Source: Skeletonema tropicum (taxonomy: Eukaryota; Bacillariophyta; Thalassiosirophyceae; Thalassiosirales; Thalassiosiraceae). From it: a DNA stretch of 64,000 nt. The stretch spans positions 3,224,001 through 3,288,000 of the forward strand of contig CM074129.1 of assembly GCA_037178625.1 (NCBI GenBank), in the 5' to 3' direction. Below are positions 41,051 through 50,879 of the stretch, piece by piece (position 1 is the first letter of the stretch; each line of letters starts with the position of its first letter). The position numbers and the translations under genes are program-made. The notes under the pieces were generated by a model. The model had not been told where the DNA came from and made no database searches. It worked only from the letters and a program-made list of their open reading frames with translations.

Positions 41051-42203
41051 TTTGTATCAGCTACGAGGCTGTAGCATCTTTTTCTAAAATGAAAATAATC
41101 TGTCTGGGCATTCATGATGAAATTGATGCGGTTGATTTTTTTTCTTTTTTTAGATATACCTTTGGACCTCTCGCGCGGTTGTTGTTATGTTTTTACGTGT
41201 TGTTGTGTTAGTATCTCAGATATAATCGTATTTACATTTACATATAAGCATAAGCTCATTGCCTGAAACTGTATCTATAAATGTTTTCACGAAGAGCTTC
41301 TTACTTATTTTTGAAATGCACATAAATTTTTACTCATTGCTTTCCTTCGTATTGGATACATTGGATTAGACTTCGACTTCACAGATCACCCGTGAGGCTG
41401 GTTTCAACGCGATACATACTTGAGGTCACTTCAAATTCATATCCTCTACGCCTACGCTATCCTATTCAATGATCGGTTGAAGGTATTACTCCACGCAGGA
41501 CCCGCCGGAATAATTTCTGACAAGTTTGAAGGCCCAAGCCAAGGACCTAATGAGAACACCGAACTCAATTCGTTGTAACTTGAAAATCCAAGAGAAAGTA
41601 TTCGATGCTTGGTGTGATGCTTGATGACGGTGTGTGGAATCAGTACACTAAAAAATAGAAGGTGTTTTCAAAGTGTGATGGGCGATACAATCATCAATCA
41701 TCACGAGTCACAAACGAATGTACGAGGAGAATATCAGAGAGAGCGGAAGGCAGGGCTGGAATGAGAAAAAGTCCCTGGTGCTGCCAACAAAGCCAAAGCC
41801 AAAGCCAATGCCAAAGCCAAAGTAGGCAAAAGCAAAACAAAGAAGAATAATTCTTCTGCCATCACAATGCATCTACTGCATTTGCCGCCTGTGCACCTGA
41901 TTCCAAGAAATGAGCCGCGACTGCAACAAAGCAACAAAGGTAAGTACCAACTACCAACTACCTGTACTAAAGCAACTCCACTGTGAAGGTAGAAGTAGTA
42001 AGAGGTATCCATGACACGACGTATCCCCACTAAATCCTCCCACAAGTGAAAAAGTCTGTCATCGTCCGTCTTCAAAGAGGCACTTCCACGTATTTTTCCT
42101 CACGCACCCACACGCCTTGGTCGCGCTAACAACTTCTTGTAACTGGAGCATGACAAAACAATAGGAATAGCCAGCATCAATTGATAGAGGCAACACCGAA
42201 CCA
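41051..42203. other. intergenic region, upstream of eIF5B
   Basis: About 1.15 kb of unique AT-rich sequence ends the satellite domain. It includes an AAAGCC-type hexamer repetition at 41793-41828. Short frames here are not convincing. The eIF5B leader and promoter must be in its last part. Confidence 0.4.
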
Positions 42204-45197
42204 ATGGGGAAGAAAAAGGGAGGCAAGAAGCAGCAGCAGGCTGCCGCCGCAGACGATGATGACTGGGACATTTTGAACGAGGCCGCGGCTGCCAACAACC
42301 AAGCTGCCACAGACGATGTGAAACAGGAAGGAAAAGACGCTGCACCTGCCGCAACTGCTGAGAATAATGCATCTTCAGGAGGAGGAATGGATGCCGCCGC
42401 TGCATTCCTGGCAGCACAGGGCATTACTGCCGATGGCGGTGGAGAAAAGAAGGACAACAAAAAGAAGAAGAAGAAAAAGAAGGGAGGTGGAGGAGGCGAC
42501 AAGGCAGACAAACCTGCCGATGGTGGGAAGATCAGTGCTAAGGGAAAGCTCATCGCAGAACGTATGCGTCTCCAGCGCGAGGCCGAAGAAAAAAGGTTAG
42601 CAGAGGAGGAGGCAGAGCGTAAACGCATTGAGGAAATCGAGCGCAAGGAACAGGAGGAGGCAGATCGTATCCAGGCAGAGAAAGACCGTAAGAAGCAAAA
42701 GCAGAAGGAAAAGATTGAGCGACAAAAGAAGGAGGGGACATACATGACCAAGAAACAAAAGCAACAGGCAGCACTGGCTCAACAGAGGTTGGAGGCAATG
42801 AAAGCAGCGGGAATGGAAGTTCCATCCGGTGGAGGGGGAAAGAGGCCTGTTTATGGAAAGAAGAAGGGATCGGCGGTTGATGATGAGAAGGTCAAGGCCG
42901 AAGAGGCACGCAAGAAGGCGGAGGCAGAAGCCAAGAAGAAAGCAGAAGAGGAGGCCAAGAAGATTGCTGAGGAAAAACGTCTGGAAGAAGAGCGCCTTGC
43001 TGAAGAGGCCCGTAAAAAGGAGGAGGAGGAAGAAGATGATGCCAAAGATGATTGGGAAGACTCTGATTCTGGTGACGAATGGGATGCTGACTCGGATGCA
43101 TCAGGGCCCAAGTTGGATGCTCTTGAGAAACGTTTGAAACAATCCAGCATTGATGACTCTGATGATGATGAAGATTTGATCGAGAAAGAAAAGCGTCTAG
43201 AGCAAGAACGACTTGCAAAACTCGGTAAGGAACGTGCCGAGCGTGAACGTATCGAAGCTGAAAAGTTGGCCGAACTCAAGGCAAAGGAAGAAGAAGAGAA
43301 CAGACAGCTGCTGCTATTGGCTCAAAAGCGTGAGGAGGGGAAGAAACGTCGCTTGGAACAAGAGAAAGCAAATCTTGCGGCACGCACCCGAGACGATTTG
43401 CGTTGTCCTATTGTTGTCATAATGGGTCATGTCGATACTGGTAAGACGAAGTTGTTGGACAAGATTCGTAAAACAAACGTCCAAGAAGGAGAAGCTGGTG
43501 GTATCACACAACAAATTGGTGCAACTTATTTCGAGAAGAAAACATTGTTGGCACAGACTGAGAAATTGAATGAAACTGAGAAGTTCAACTTGACTCTGCC
43601 TGGTATGTTGGTCATTGATACGCCCGGTCACGAGTCCTTTACAAATCTAAGGTCTCGTGGATCTTCTTTATGCGATGTGGCTATTTTGGTTGTCGATCTG
43701 ATGCACGGACTAGAACAACAAACGATTGAAAGTTTGACCATGCTTCGTAAACGTGGTACTCCGTTTGTTGTAGCATTGAACAAGATCGATAGATGTTACG
43801 ATTGGAAAACGTGTAAGGACACACCCATTCGGGATGCGCTCAAGGTGCAGGCTGAAGGTACTGTTCAAGAATTCAGGTCTCGTGCGGACAGCGCTAAGCT
43901 TCAACTTCAGGAGCAGGGAGTTAACTCCAATATTTACTGGGAGATGGGTGATGAGGATTGGACAAATTCCGACTTCGTTCCTTTGGTGCCTACCAGTGCT
44001 GTTACTGGAGAAGGTGTGCAAGATATTCTACTTCTTCTCTGCCAAATCGCCCAAAGGAAGTTATGGAGGCAATTGATGTGGTGCGCAAACTTACAAGCTA
44101 CAGTATTGGAAGTGAAAGCAATCGATGGTTTGGGTATGACTGTGGATGTCCTTGTGGTGAATGGATACTTGAGAGAAGGCGATAAAGCTGTATTTTGTAC
44201 TCTCGATGGTCCTGTCGTTGCGGAAATTCGTGGCCTGCTTACTCCACCTCCAAGTAGAGAGATGCGTATCAAGTCAGAATATATCCATCACAAGGAGATC
44301 AAGGGTGCGCTTGGTGTGAAGTTGATCGGAAATGGATTAGAGAAGGTCATGGCCGGTACTCCTGTGATGGTTGTTGGAGAGTACGACGAAGAGGAAGACA
44401 TCAAGCAGGAGGTCATGTCTGACTTGTCTCGTTTGCAAGACAAATTGAGCACAGACAAAAAGGGTGTGATGGTTCAAGCCTCGACGCTTGGAGCACTAGA
44501 GGCGTTGCTGCAATTTCTTCGTGAAGAAACAAAGCCGCCAATTCCAGTTAGCGCAATTGGCATTGGAACTATCCACAAGCGTGATGTGACCAAGATTTCA
44601 ATTATGAATGAGAAGGGTTGTCCTGAATTTGCAACTATTCTTGCATTTGACGTTCCAGTTGAACGTGATGCACGAGAGCAAGCTAATGAAGTCAATGTCA
44701 GGATATTTACTGCAGATATCATCTACCATCTCTTCGATCAATTCACGAGGTTCATGGAACAACTTACTGAGAAACGAAGGGAAGATGCTGCCGGAATCGC
44801 CGTATTCCCAAGCATAGTCAAAATCCTGCCACAGCATGTTTTCAACCAGAAAGATCCTATCATTGTTGGTGTTGAGGTCGTTGAAGGTATTCTCAAGGTT
44901 GGTACTCCACTATGTGTCCCTGCACTTGGTGGCCTGGCTGTAGGTGTCGTGACGTCAATTGAACAAAATGGACGAGAACAAGAGACCGCGAAGAAAGGAA
45001 CTTCAGTTGCTATCAAGATTGTGAATGAGACGAACCCAACCATTACATATGGAAGGCAATTTGATGCCAGCCATAGTCTGTACTCTCAACTTTCTAGGGC
45101 CTCTATCGACGCACTCAAACTGCATTTCAAGGACAAACTAGAAAATGAAGATTGGCGTCTCGTAGTCAAGCTCAAGAAGGTGTTCAATATTATCTAA
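42204..45197 (+). CDS. EIF5B: translation initiation factor eIF5B
   Basis: 997 residues, no intron. The N-terminal 390 residues are Lys/Glu/Ala-rich and low complexity (KKKGGKKQQQ; long charged coiled-coil stretches), as usual for the poorly conserved eIF5B N-terminus. The GTPase domain has P-loop GHVDTGKT (about residue 408), switch I GGITQQIGATYF, switch II DTPGHESF (about 472) and NKIDR (about 525). Domains II, III and IV follow, with QATVLEVKAIDGLGMTVDVL and the terminal SQLSRASIDALKLHFKD. In the family it joins the ribosomal subunits with GTP hydrolysis. The length is somewhat below plant and animal forms, owing to the shorter N-terminus. Confidence 0.95.
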   Translation: MGKKKGGKKQQQAAAADDDDWDILNEAAAANNQAATDDVKQEGKDAAPAATAENNASSGGGMDAAAAFLAAQGITADGGGEKKDNKKKKKKKKGGGGGDKADKPADGGKISAKGKLIAERMRLQREAEEKRLAEEEAERKRIEEIERKEQEEADRIQAEKDRKKQKQKEKIERQKKEGTYMTKKQKQQAALAQQRLEAMKAAGMEVPSGGGGKRPVYGKKKGSAVDDEKVKAEEARKKAEAEAKKKAEEEAKKIAEEKRLEEERLAEEARKKEEEEEDDAKDDWEDSDSGDEWDADSDASGPKLDALEKRLKQSSIDDSDDDEDLIEKEKRLEQERLAKLGKERAERERIEAEKLAELKAKEEEENRQLLLLAQKREEGKKRRLEQEKANLAARTRDDLRCPIVVIMGHVDTGKTKLLDKIRKTNVQEGEAGGITQQIGATYFEKKTLLAQTEKLNETEKFNLTLPGMLVIDTPGHESFTNLRSRGSSLCDVAILVVDLMHGLEQQTIESLTMLRKRGTPFVVALNKIDRCYDWKTCKDTPIRDALKVQAEGTVQEFRSRADSAKLQLQEQGVNSNIYWEMGDEDWTNSDFVPLVPTSAVTGEGVQDILLLLCQIAQRKLWRQLMWCANLQATVLEVKAIDGLGMTVDVLVVNGYLREGDKAVFCTLDGPVVAEIRGLLTPPPSREMRIKSEYIHHKEIKGALGVKLIGNGLEKVMAGTPVMVVGEYDEEEDIKQEVMSDLSRLQDKLSTDKKGVMVQASTLGALEALLQFLREETKPPIPVSAIGIGTIHKRDVTKISIMNEKGCPEFATILAFDVPVERDAREQANEVNVRIFTADIIYHLFDQFTRFMEQLTEKRREDAAGIAVFPSIVKILPQHVFNQKDPIIVGVEVVEGILKVGTPLCVPALGGLAVGVVTSIEQNGREQETAKKGTSVAIKIVNETNPTITYGRQFDASHSLYSQLSRASIDALKLHFKDKLENEDWRLVVKLKKVFNII

Positions 45198-45234
45198 GAC
45201 GAATCGATAAGATGAAGTTAATTTTAAAGTAAAC

Positions 45235-45471
45235 ATGACACAAACCTTTAGTAGTCCAATCACCAGATGGGCAATCTTTTTGCCTCAATCGCCGAGGCAG
45301 GGTCTGCCTGAAAGGCTTCAAACATTCCATGAGAAAGCAAGGCATAAGAAAGCATCGAAGGTCCTGTGGCGTTGCGACAAAATCAGAGAAAGAGCTAAAC
45401 ACCCAAAGTTGATTGGCAAAAAATCCAAGCGAAGAGCGAATAAGTACTTAAAGAGCAAACATAAAACATAG
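45235..45471 (+). CDS. possible small basic protein
   Basis: A 78-codon frame starts with an ATG (AAACATGACA) 38 bp after the eIF5B stop. The product is very basic (HEKARHKKASK; GKKSKRRANKYLKSKHK) and could be a small ribosomal or nucleolar protein, or simply part of the eIF5B 3' region. I recognise no family, and there is hardly room for a promoter of its own, so this is a weak call. Confidence 0.25.
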   Translation: MTQTFSSPITRWAIFLPQSPRQGLPERLQTFHEKARHKKASKVLWRCDKIRERAKHPKLIGKKSKRRANKYLKSKHKT

Positions 45472-45564
45472 AAAGCAACCGACAACACACCTTTACACCG
45501 ACACGTCCTGCTCCTTACAATCGCACCTACTCGCTCCAATTATCAATACAAACATCGGAAGAAA

Positions 45565-46592
45565 ATGAACGCACTTCTATCGATGGCGTCCAGGCGTCTT
45601 CATTCTCGTTGTCTGTCAGCTGCAGCTCAACACAGATATAATTATTTGACAATTATTAAGCAACAACAGAATCAAAACTATCACAAATTGCAAATAACTC
45701 GGTCTATGGCAGGGCATAATAAATGGTCCAAAATCAAACGCAAAAAAGCTGCCAACGACGTCGCTCGAGCCCGAGATCACACCAAGGCAGCTAGAGCCAT
45801 CGAAGTTGCTTCTCGCTCCTGTCAAGGTGACATGGCTGATATAAGCTTGCAATCTGCCGTTGCTGCGGCTAGGGCAGTTCAATTACCAAAAGAAAGGATA
45901 GAGAAAGCAATTGAAAGAGGAGCCAATCCAAATTCTAAAGACGAGCTTTCTGTCATCAGGCGATATGACGGCATGGTTCCTGGTAGCAATGGAAAAATTG
46001 CTGTAATAATTGAAACTCTGACTGAAAATAGAAATAGAACGGCTGCAAATGTGCGACATCTTGTCACAAAGATCGGTGGAGAATTGTTGCCTACAGGTGC
46101 AAAAACGATGGTTGTTTGAACATGTAGGAGTTGTATGTGTATCGCGAAATAAGTATGTCAACGAAGAGGAAAAAAATGCAACCGGAGAAACCAGTTGACG
46201 AGGACGAGTTGCTGGAATGTGCATTAGACGGTGTGCAACTGATGTTGATTTCGGAACCGACGAAAATGATGTACTTCGGACGGTGAAGGGCGATGATGTA
46301 GAAAACCCATTGTGATCAAGTGTTGAAACGAATGGTCTTCTTACGTTGGTCCAATCACTTCAATCAGAAGGTTATGTGTCCAACTCAGTTTGAGAATCAT
46401 TGGTTAGTACGAAGTGACGACAATAAAGTATTATTGAACGCAGAAGGATCGGAAAAGTTTGAAAAGTTTCTCGATAGTATGGATGAAGACTTGGATGTGA
46501 CTAACGTCTATCACAATGCTACTTTTCCCGAAGAAACGCATCGAGATGAATTTCCCAATGCAGACGAGATCATATTCCATATCCTCAACTAA
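45565..46592 (+). pseudogene. YebC/TACO1-family translational regulator with multiple frame breaks
   Basis: A mitochondrial or plastid presequence (about 50 residues) leads to MAGHNKWSKIKRKKAAND, the invariant start of the YebC family, and 130 well conserved residues (AVQLPKERIEKAIERG; TENRNRTAANVRHLVTKIGGEL). From 46108 the frame is lost: after TGAKT one extra A displaces the conserved WLFEHVGVV; one extra A in an A7 run (about 46172), one missing base near 46231 (before ATDVDFGT), a stop at about 46313 and one extra T near 46392 follow. The last part, KFEKFLDSMDEDLDVTNVYHN, is the conserved C-terminus and ends at 46592. In the family the protein activates translation of organelle mRNAs (TACO1 for COX1). 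Either dying or badly sequenced. Confidence 0.82.
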
Positions 46593-47002
46593 GATAGAAT
46601 TAGCAGGTAATAATATTGACACTCTGTTCGTATACTGAACTCAGGAGATGATTAAACAAAGTGAGTTTAGTAGAAGTATTGGACAAGAAGTAGAATGAAC
46701 GAGAGAAAGCTTAGAGTGAGATCAGAGATCTCTTCTCCCCTCTTCCCCACACCATAACGCCCACATTCCAGCAAATTTCAACGCTGCGGCGGCTGCATTA
46801 CATCTACACCATCTCTCTCTGATAGTCGCTTGAGATAGATTGGCATTCTCTAGAGAGACACCAGCACTATAATCAGCAGTCGGAATAGACAGTTGTCTAG
46901 AGAATTTTGAATTGATTTGTCAGCAATCAACTCACAGAACGAGCTACGAGCTACGATATTCAGCACAACAAGACACATCAAAGAAATAATAAACATTTAA
47001 AT
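46593..47002. other. intergenic region, promoter side of NDUFA6
   Basis: 410 bp with CTCTCT/AGAGAG-type repeats near 46811-46905. No gene seen. Confidence 0.35.
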
Positions 47003-47371
47003 ATGACCAGTCTTCAATTAGCCACCAAAGCGCGACACGCAGCATACATCAACCCTGTTCCAACCCTCTACCGGGCCATTGCCAAGGAACTCCCCCGCGT
47101 CCTAACAATTTATGACATCGATCTTCCCGTCCCTGAAGCCCGCGCCGGAATCCGCTCCCTCTTCCAGGAGAATGCTCAAGTGAGAGACAAGCGTGTGTTG
47201 GATATGTTGGTGGAGAAAGGATATATGGAGTTGGAGGAGACGCTTTTGCATCACAAGCAGCGACCACATTTGCTGCGAATTTTTGAAGGATTCAAGCACA
47301 AGACGACGGGGGCGGATAGGAAGAAGTTGGGGCCTGATAGCTCAATTGACGAACAATTTGCACGGGCGTAA
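47003..47371 (+). CDS. NDUFA6: complex I accessory subunit NDUFA6 (LYR protein)
   Basis: A 122-residue single-exon protein. The N-terminus has the LYR motif (TLYRAIAKELPRVLTIYDID, about residues 21-40) followed by ARAGIRSLFQENAQVRDKRVLDMLVEKGYMELEETLLHHKQRPHLLRIF in order, matching the NDUFA6/B14 subfamily of LYR/LYRM proteins including its conserved Glu-Thr and HLLR positions. In other eukaryotes it binds the mitochondrial acyl carrier protein at the matrix arm of NADH dehydrogenase. The C-terminus is short and polar. The length is typical. Confidence 0.92.
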   Translation: MTSLQLATKARHAAYINPVPTLYRAIAKELPRVLTIYDIDLPVPEARAGIRSLFQENAQVRDKRVLDMLVEKGYMELEETLLHHKQRPHLLRIFEGFKHKTTGADRKKLGPDSSIDEQFARA

Positions 47372-48223
47372 TTTATTTAATTTGGGGGGAGAATGCGGAT
47401 AGAATAACTGTAGGTGGAGTGAAAAATTAACAGTGACCTTCCTTGTATATCATTGCTAGAGGTAATTAGCCGGGGGGAAGGGGGTGTGAAGTAAGAAATA
47501 GATTGATGTGTTGTTGGGTATAGGATTGTGTGTTTCGGCGTTAATTTGCAATGAAGGGAGACTAGAGGTAACGGCAATGTAATAAAATGTTGCTCTGAAG
47601 GCTTCTTTTTTATGCAGTTGGGCTGTGAATGGAAAATATGCAAGATCATCCATCAATATGTACCCAACAGTTGGGGGATGATAAAGTTATACTCAATTTG
47701 CGATGACATTTGAATGTTTGGTTTCTGAAAACGCCCATGCAGCGCCAGATACATTTATCTACTCTTCAGGTTCCTCTTCATCTGGTACTTCGGATGACGC
47801 CTCTAATGATCCATCTTCCTCTTTAGTGACGTAACACGCCGCATCATCGTCTTTCTCTCCCATAAGACCTTGTTCATCAAGGAGAGGAAGCTGTTTTCAA
47901 CTCCCAACTCCCAACTCCCAAAGCCCCAATAACCAATTTATCACACTTCTTATCTGTCCCCATATTTGGTGGACATGTTGTCAACGCCAGCAACATTCAT
48001 GAGTCTTCAACAATGTTGCATCCTGGCCTGCTTGCATTGCATTAAAGCAGCTCGCTTCCCAAAGCTCATACGTATCATAGGGAGAAGGTTTGGCGCCAAA
48101 ATGAAAAAATGCCATCATCTGCGTGCGCCTTCCGCCTTTTGCTTTCTGCTCTCTATGCTCTGCCAGTGCTATCTGCCTACTCCACTTTCATCGCACCATC
48201 TTGCTCGGAATTTGGTCATCATA
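47372..48223. other. intergenic region with a small acidic minus-strand frame
   Basis: 850 bp. On the minus strand a frame from about 47890 to a stop at 47761-47759 ends in an acidic tail (LEASSEVPDEEEPEE) that looks coding, but no start or partner exon is evident. The rest holds the 3' side of NDUFA6 and, after about 47960, the leader of the Nudix gene. Confidence 0.4.
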
Positions 48224-48817
48224 ATGAGCTTCTATCGAAGAGCCATCCCCTGTGCTTCATTAATCGTATCAACTGCTGCTGCATTTGCGCCAATTTCTTC
48301 ATCATCTGGGGTGCGCTCATTTCACCGCTCTCTTGACCAGCTACACAAAATGTCTACCAACTCTGACTCTGATGGCAACAGTTACATCGACAAACTCGCA
48401 CTAATTATGATCAACTCCGAAAATAAGCAGTTGGTTGCTCGTTCATATGGAAAGAAAGTCTATTACACGCCCGGCGGAAAGAGAGAAGAAGGGGAATCAG
48501 ACGTAGAAGCATTACTGAGAGAATGCAAAGAGGAGCTAGATGTTGATCTCCTATCAGCCACCAAAACACCCGCTGCTATTGAACCTTATGGATCGTTCGA
48601 AGCGCAAGCATATGGGAAACCTGATGGAACAATGGTCAGAATGACGTGCTTCCGTGTAGTCCCGCGAGAAGCAGAGATTGAATTGGAGTGCTTAGTAAAG
48701 CCAAGCGAAGAAGTAGAAGAACTTGCTTGGATTGATTCAAACTTTGATCAAGAGAAGCTAACCGTGACTGGCATAATGATTGTGGAAGACTTGAGAGAGA
48801 AGAAATTGATTGATTGA
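48224..48817 (+). CDS. Nudix hydrolase, plastid-type presequence
   Basis: The ATG at 48224 gives 197 residues and a signal peptide ending STAAAFAP, the diatom plastid import motif; upstream in-frame sequence is not convincing coding. The Nudix box is complete (about residues 83-107): G-x5-E in GGKREEGE, then RECKEEL with seven residues between, in the arrangement G-x5-E-x7-REUxEExGU (last Gly replaced by Asp). The strand before it, KKVYYTPGGKR, and the later EVEELAWIDSNF are typical. The substrate (for instance oxidised nucleotides or dinucleotide cofactors) is not readable. Targeting to the plastid is inferred from the presequence. Confidence 0.83.
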   Translation: MSFYRRAIPCASLIVSTAAAFAPISSSSGVRSFHRSLDQLHKMSTNSDSDGNSYIDKLALIMINSENKQLVARSYGKKVYYTPGGKREEGESDVEALLRECKEELDVDLLSATKTPAAIEPYGSFEAQAYGKPDGTMVRMTCFRVVPREAEIELECLVKPSEEVEELAWIDSNFDQEKLTVTGIMIVEDLREKKLID

Positions 48818-48879
48818 AATGCATTTAAGATATTCTACAGGCAATAGGTACTTTGTACAGATTAATGCATCACACCATA

Positions 48880-49881
48880 TCACTCGACAAATGGATGGCT
48901 TAAGAACGACCTGGGTAGCTCAGCATTGACAGGGTATCCATTCACTTCCGGAGCATTCCTCATTGGCACATCTTCTAAACTATCTATCAGATCTTTCCAC
49001 AAACCCTCATCAACGTTGATCAAGTCATTTCCTTCATTCGTTGCATTATTATCATCCAGCGATGGCAATGGGTCAATAGCTCTCATGACAACATTAGGCT
49101 GCGCGCCAGAGTTTTGTGAGGTTTACAGAAGATATATTAAAACGATGAATCAATACAACAAAGTGTGCGTGTACTTACATTTCTAATCTCCCATCCCCAG
49201 TTTTCAGTCCGGCGTATCTCCCCTTTCGGCCACAAATTTGGGACTGAATCCCCATTGAATGATTGACGAATCATTCATAAACCACTCAATACCAGGCTCT
49301 CGGCATGGATGTCCAGTCAATACACCGCGATAAGAGAACCATTCTTCATTTCCCTCCTCAACTCGGTGCTCTTCATCATCTATCCACCGAAATCTGACAT
49401 CTCTGCTAGCCGATTGGAGCAAACCAGACTTGACAACAATCCTCTCGTCAACAACGATAGGTTGCCCGATCCAAAACCTGAAATCAAAAGTTAATGAATT
49501 CAACTCTCTCAGACCAATAGTTTGTCGAGTCGCATCTTGCTCTTCTTCAAAATATCGTTCTCTCCAGAATGTTACTCTTGCGTCACTTGTTTCCTGCTTG
49601 TTAAACACATCGTACCATTTGAGTGCTTCTTCCCATCGTCTATGAAATCCCCATTTTTCTTTCCAACGTTGACGACACAATTCTTTCCAGAAAGTCTCTG
49701 ATGTTCGAATTATTTGTAGAAAGTTTGTAGATATTGTTGATAGGGATAGGAGGGCAGGTAGAGATTGCGCATCGATTAGAGGGCGAATGATATTGAGTAT
49801 TAGATCGGGTGTGGTGAAAGTGAAGTCGATGGGGTCACATACAACTTGATGCTGTTCTGATGTTGGATTGACGTCAGTCAT
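48880..49881 (-). CDS. F-box-like protein, two exons, one frame break
   Basis: From the ATG at 49881 the first exon runs to 49179; a GT-AG intron of 80 bp (49178-49099, GTAAGT donor) leads to exon 2 ending at 48880. An F-box-like helix region lies at residues about 25-75 (FTTPDLILNIIRPLIDAQSLPALLSLSTIS ... FWKELCRQRW). The C-terminal part is Trp-rich (YRGVLTGHPCREPGIEWFMND). At about 49208-49212 the frame is broken: one extra G in the AAAGGGGAG run makes translation end after AERGDTPD, while removal continues with EIRRTENWGWEIRN into exon 2 (PNVVMRAIDPLPSLDD ... WKDLIDSLEDV). If an F-box, it would recruit a substrate to an SCF ubiquitin ligase. Confidence 0.6.
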
Positions 49882-50309
49882 TTTTAAAGTACTGAATGAT
49901 TGTCAACTGGATTTAGGCGGCACCAGACGCTGAAGGTAGATATATTGCCTGTAGAGAGAGAGCGCTAGAGAGAGGCAGAGAGGTACTCCTAGTACTTATC
50001 TACAAAGCCGAAGCACGAAGACAAAGCAGAGTGCGACATTCATCACCATGATCCATGATACTACTTACAGCAGGTTCAAAGCAAGGGAGTGATGGTGAAT
50101 TTTGCGTGACTTCCCGTGACGTGACGGTTTTTCGCACAAGATGTTGTCGCATCAGCCATAAGCCCAGACAGACCTCAAAAACCCGGCCCGGGCCATTTTT
50201 TTAGAGATCACCGCCATGGCAGCCGCATGACTAGCCCCCATAAATGATTTCCAATAACTTTTAGGAGTACTATGAAGAAGATATATACTTAACCATTGAT
50301 ACTAACCTG
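49882..50309. other. intergenic region
   Basis: Upstream of the F-box-like gene: AGAG-type repeats at 49950-49985 and a GC patch (GGCCCGGGCC-like) at 50180-50195. No gene is seen. Confidence 0.35.
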
Positions 50310-50530
50310 TAGAGTATGTTTAGGAGAGCATATGGTATCCAAGAATCGTAGTAATATCTTATTTTCTCGCCGAGATATGCATTTTGGGGTTTACTATGAG
50401 CTTGTCTAACTTTATTGATGGACAAATTTGGCAGGCATGCCCATAGTAAACCCCAAAATGCATATCTCGGCGAGAAAATAAGATATTACTACGATTCTTG
50501 GATACCATATAATCTACTGAACATACTCTA
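50310..50530. mobile_element. hairpin MITE
   Basis: Two nearly perfect inverted arms of about 89 bp (50310-50398 and 50442-50530) with a 43-bp loop. The ends read TAGAGTATGTT and AACATACTCTA, so the outermost TA on each side is a probable target duplication. The arms include CCGAGATATGCATTTTGGGG. The element has no coding capacity and would form a stable hairpin in RNA; it is of the Tc1/mariner-derived MITE type. Confidence 0.8.
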
Positions 50531-50879
50531 AAGTTCTTCATCACTGTTTTAGCATATATCTCTGTTATAGTAGAAATAAATGTTACGGGTTAGTTAGGCG
50601 GCTGCCATGGTGAAGGTCTATAAAAAATAAATAATCAGGTCACTCCGTGAAGCGCCCCCGGAGGGACGGTTGGCACGCCAAAGTAGTTTTGTTGGTACGT
50701 GTAAAACAGAGAAGTGATAGCAAACAGGAAAGAAGGTCAAATGTAAGAGTTGATTAATTTGTCCAAGCATGACAACAAGCATAGAAGTTTGTGTAAGTAT
50801 ATTGATTATACGGTAATATACGTTAGTGTTGCAAGTTTTCATTATTTGATGTGAGGTCATTGTACCAGTCAAGAAGAAA

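Noticed and set aside
42059..43279. Long minus-strand frames (Ser- and Leu-rich) over eIF5B
   Set aside because: They are antisense to the Lys/Glu-rich N-terminus of eIF5B, which produces such frames by composition.
47966..48223. Longer Nudix protein starting at 47966
   Set aside because: The frame opens there with TTG, not ATG, and the signal peptide with AAAFAP begins at the ATG at 48224.
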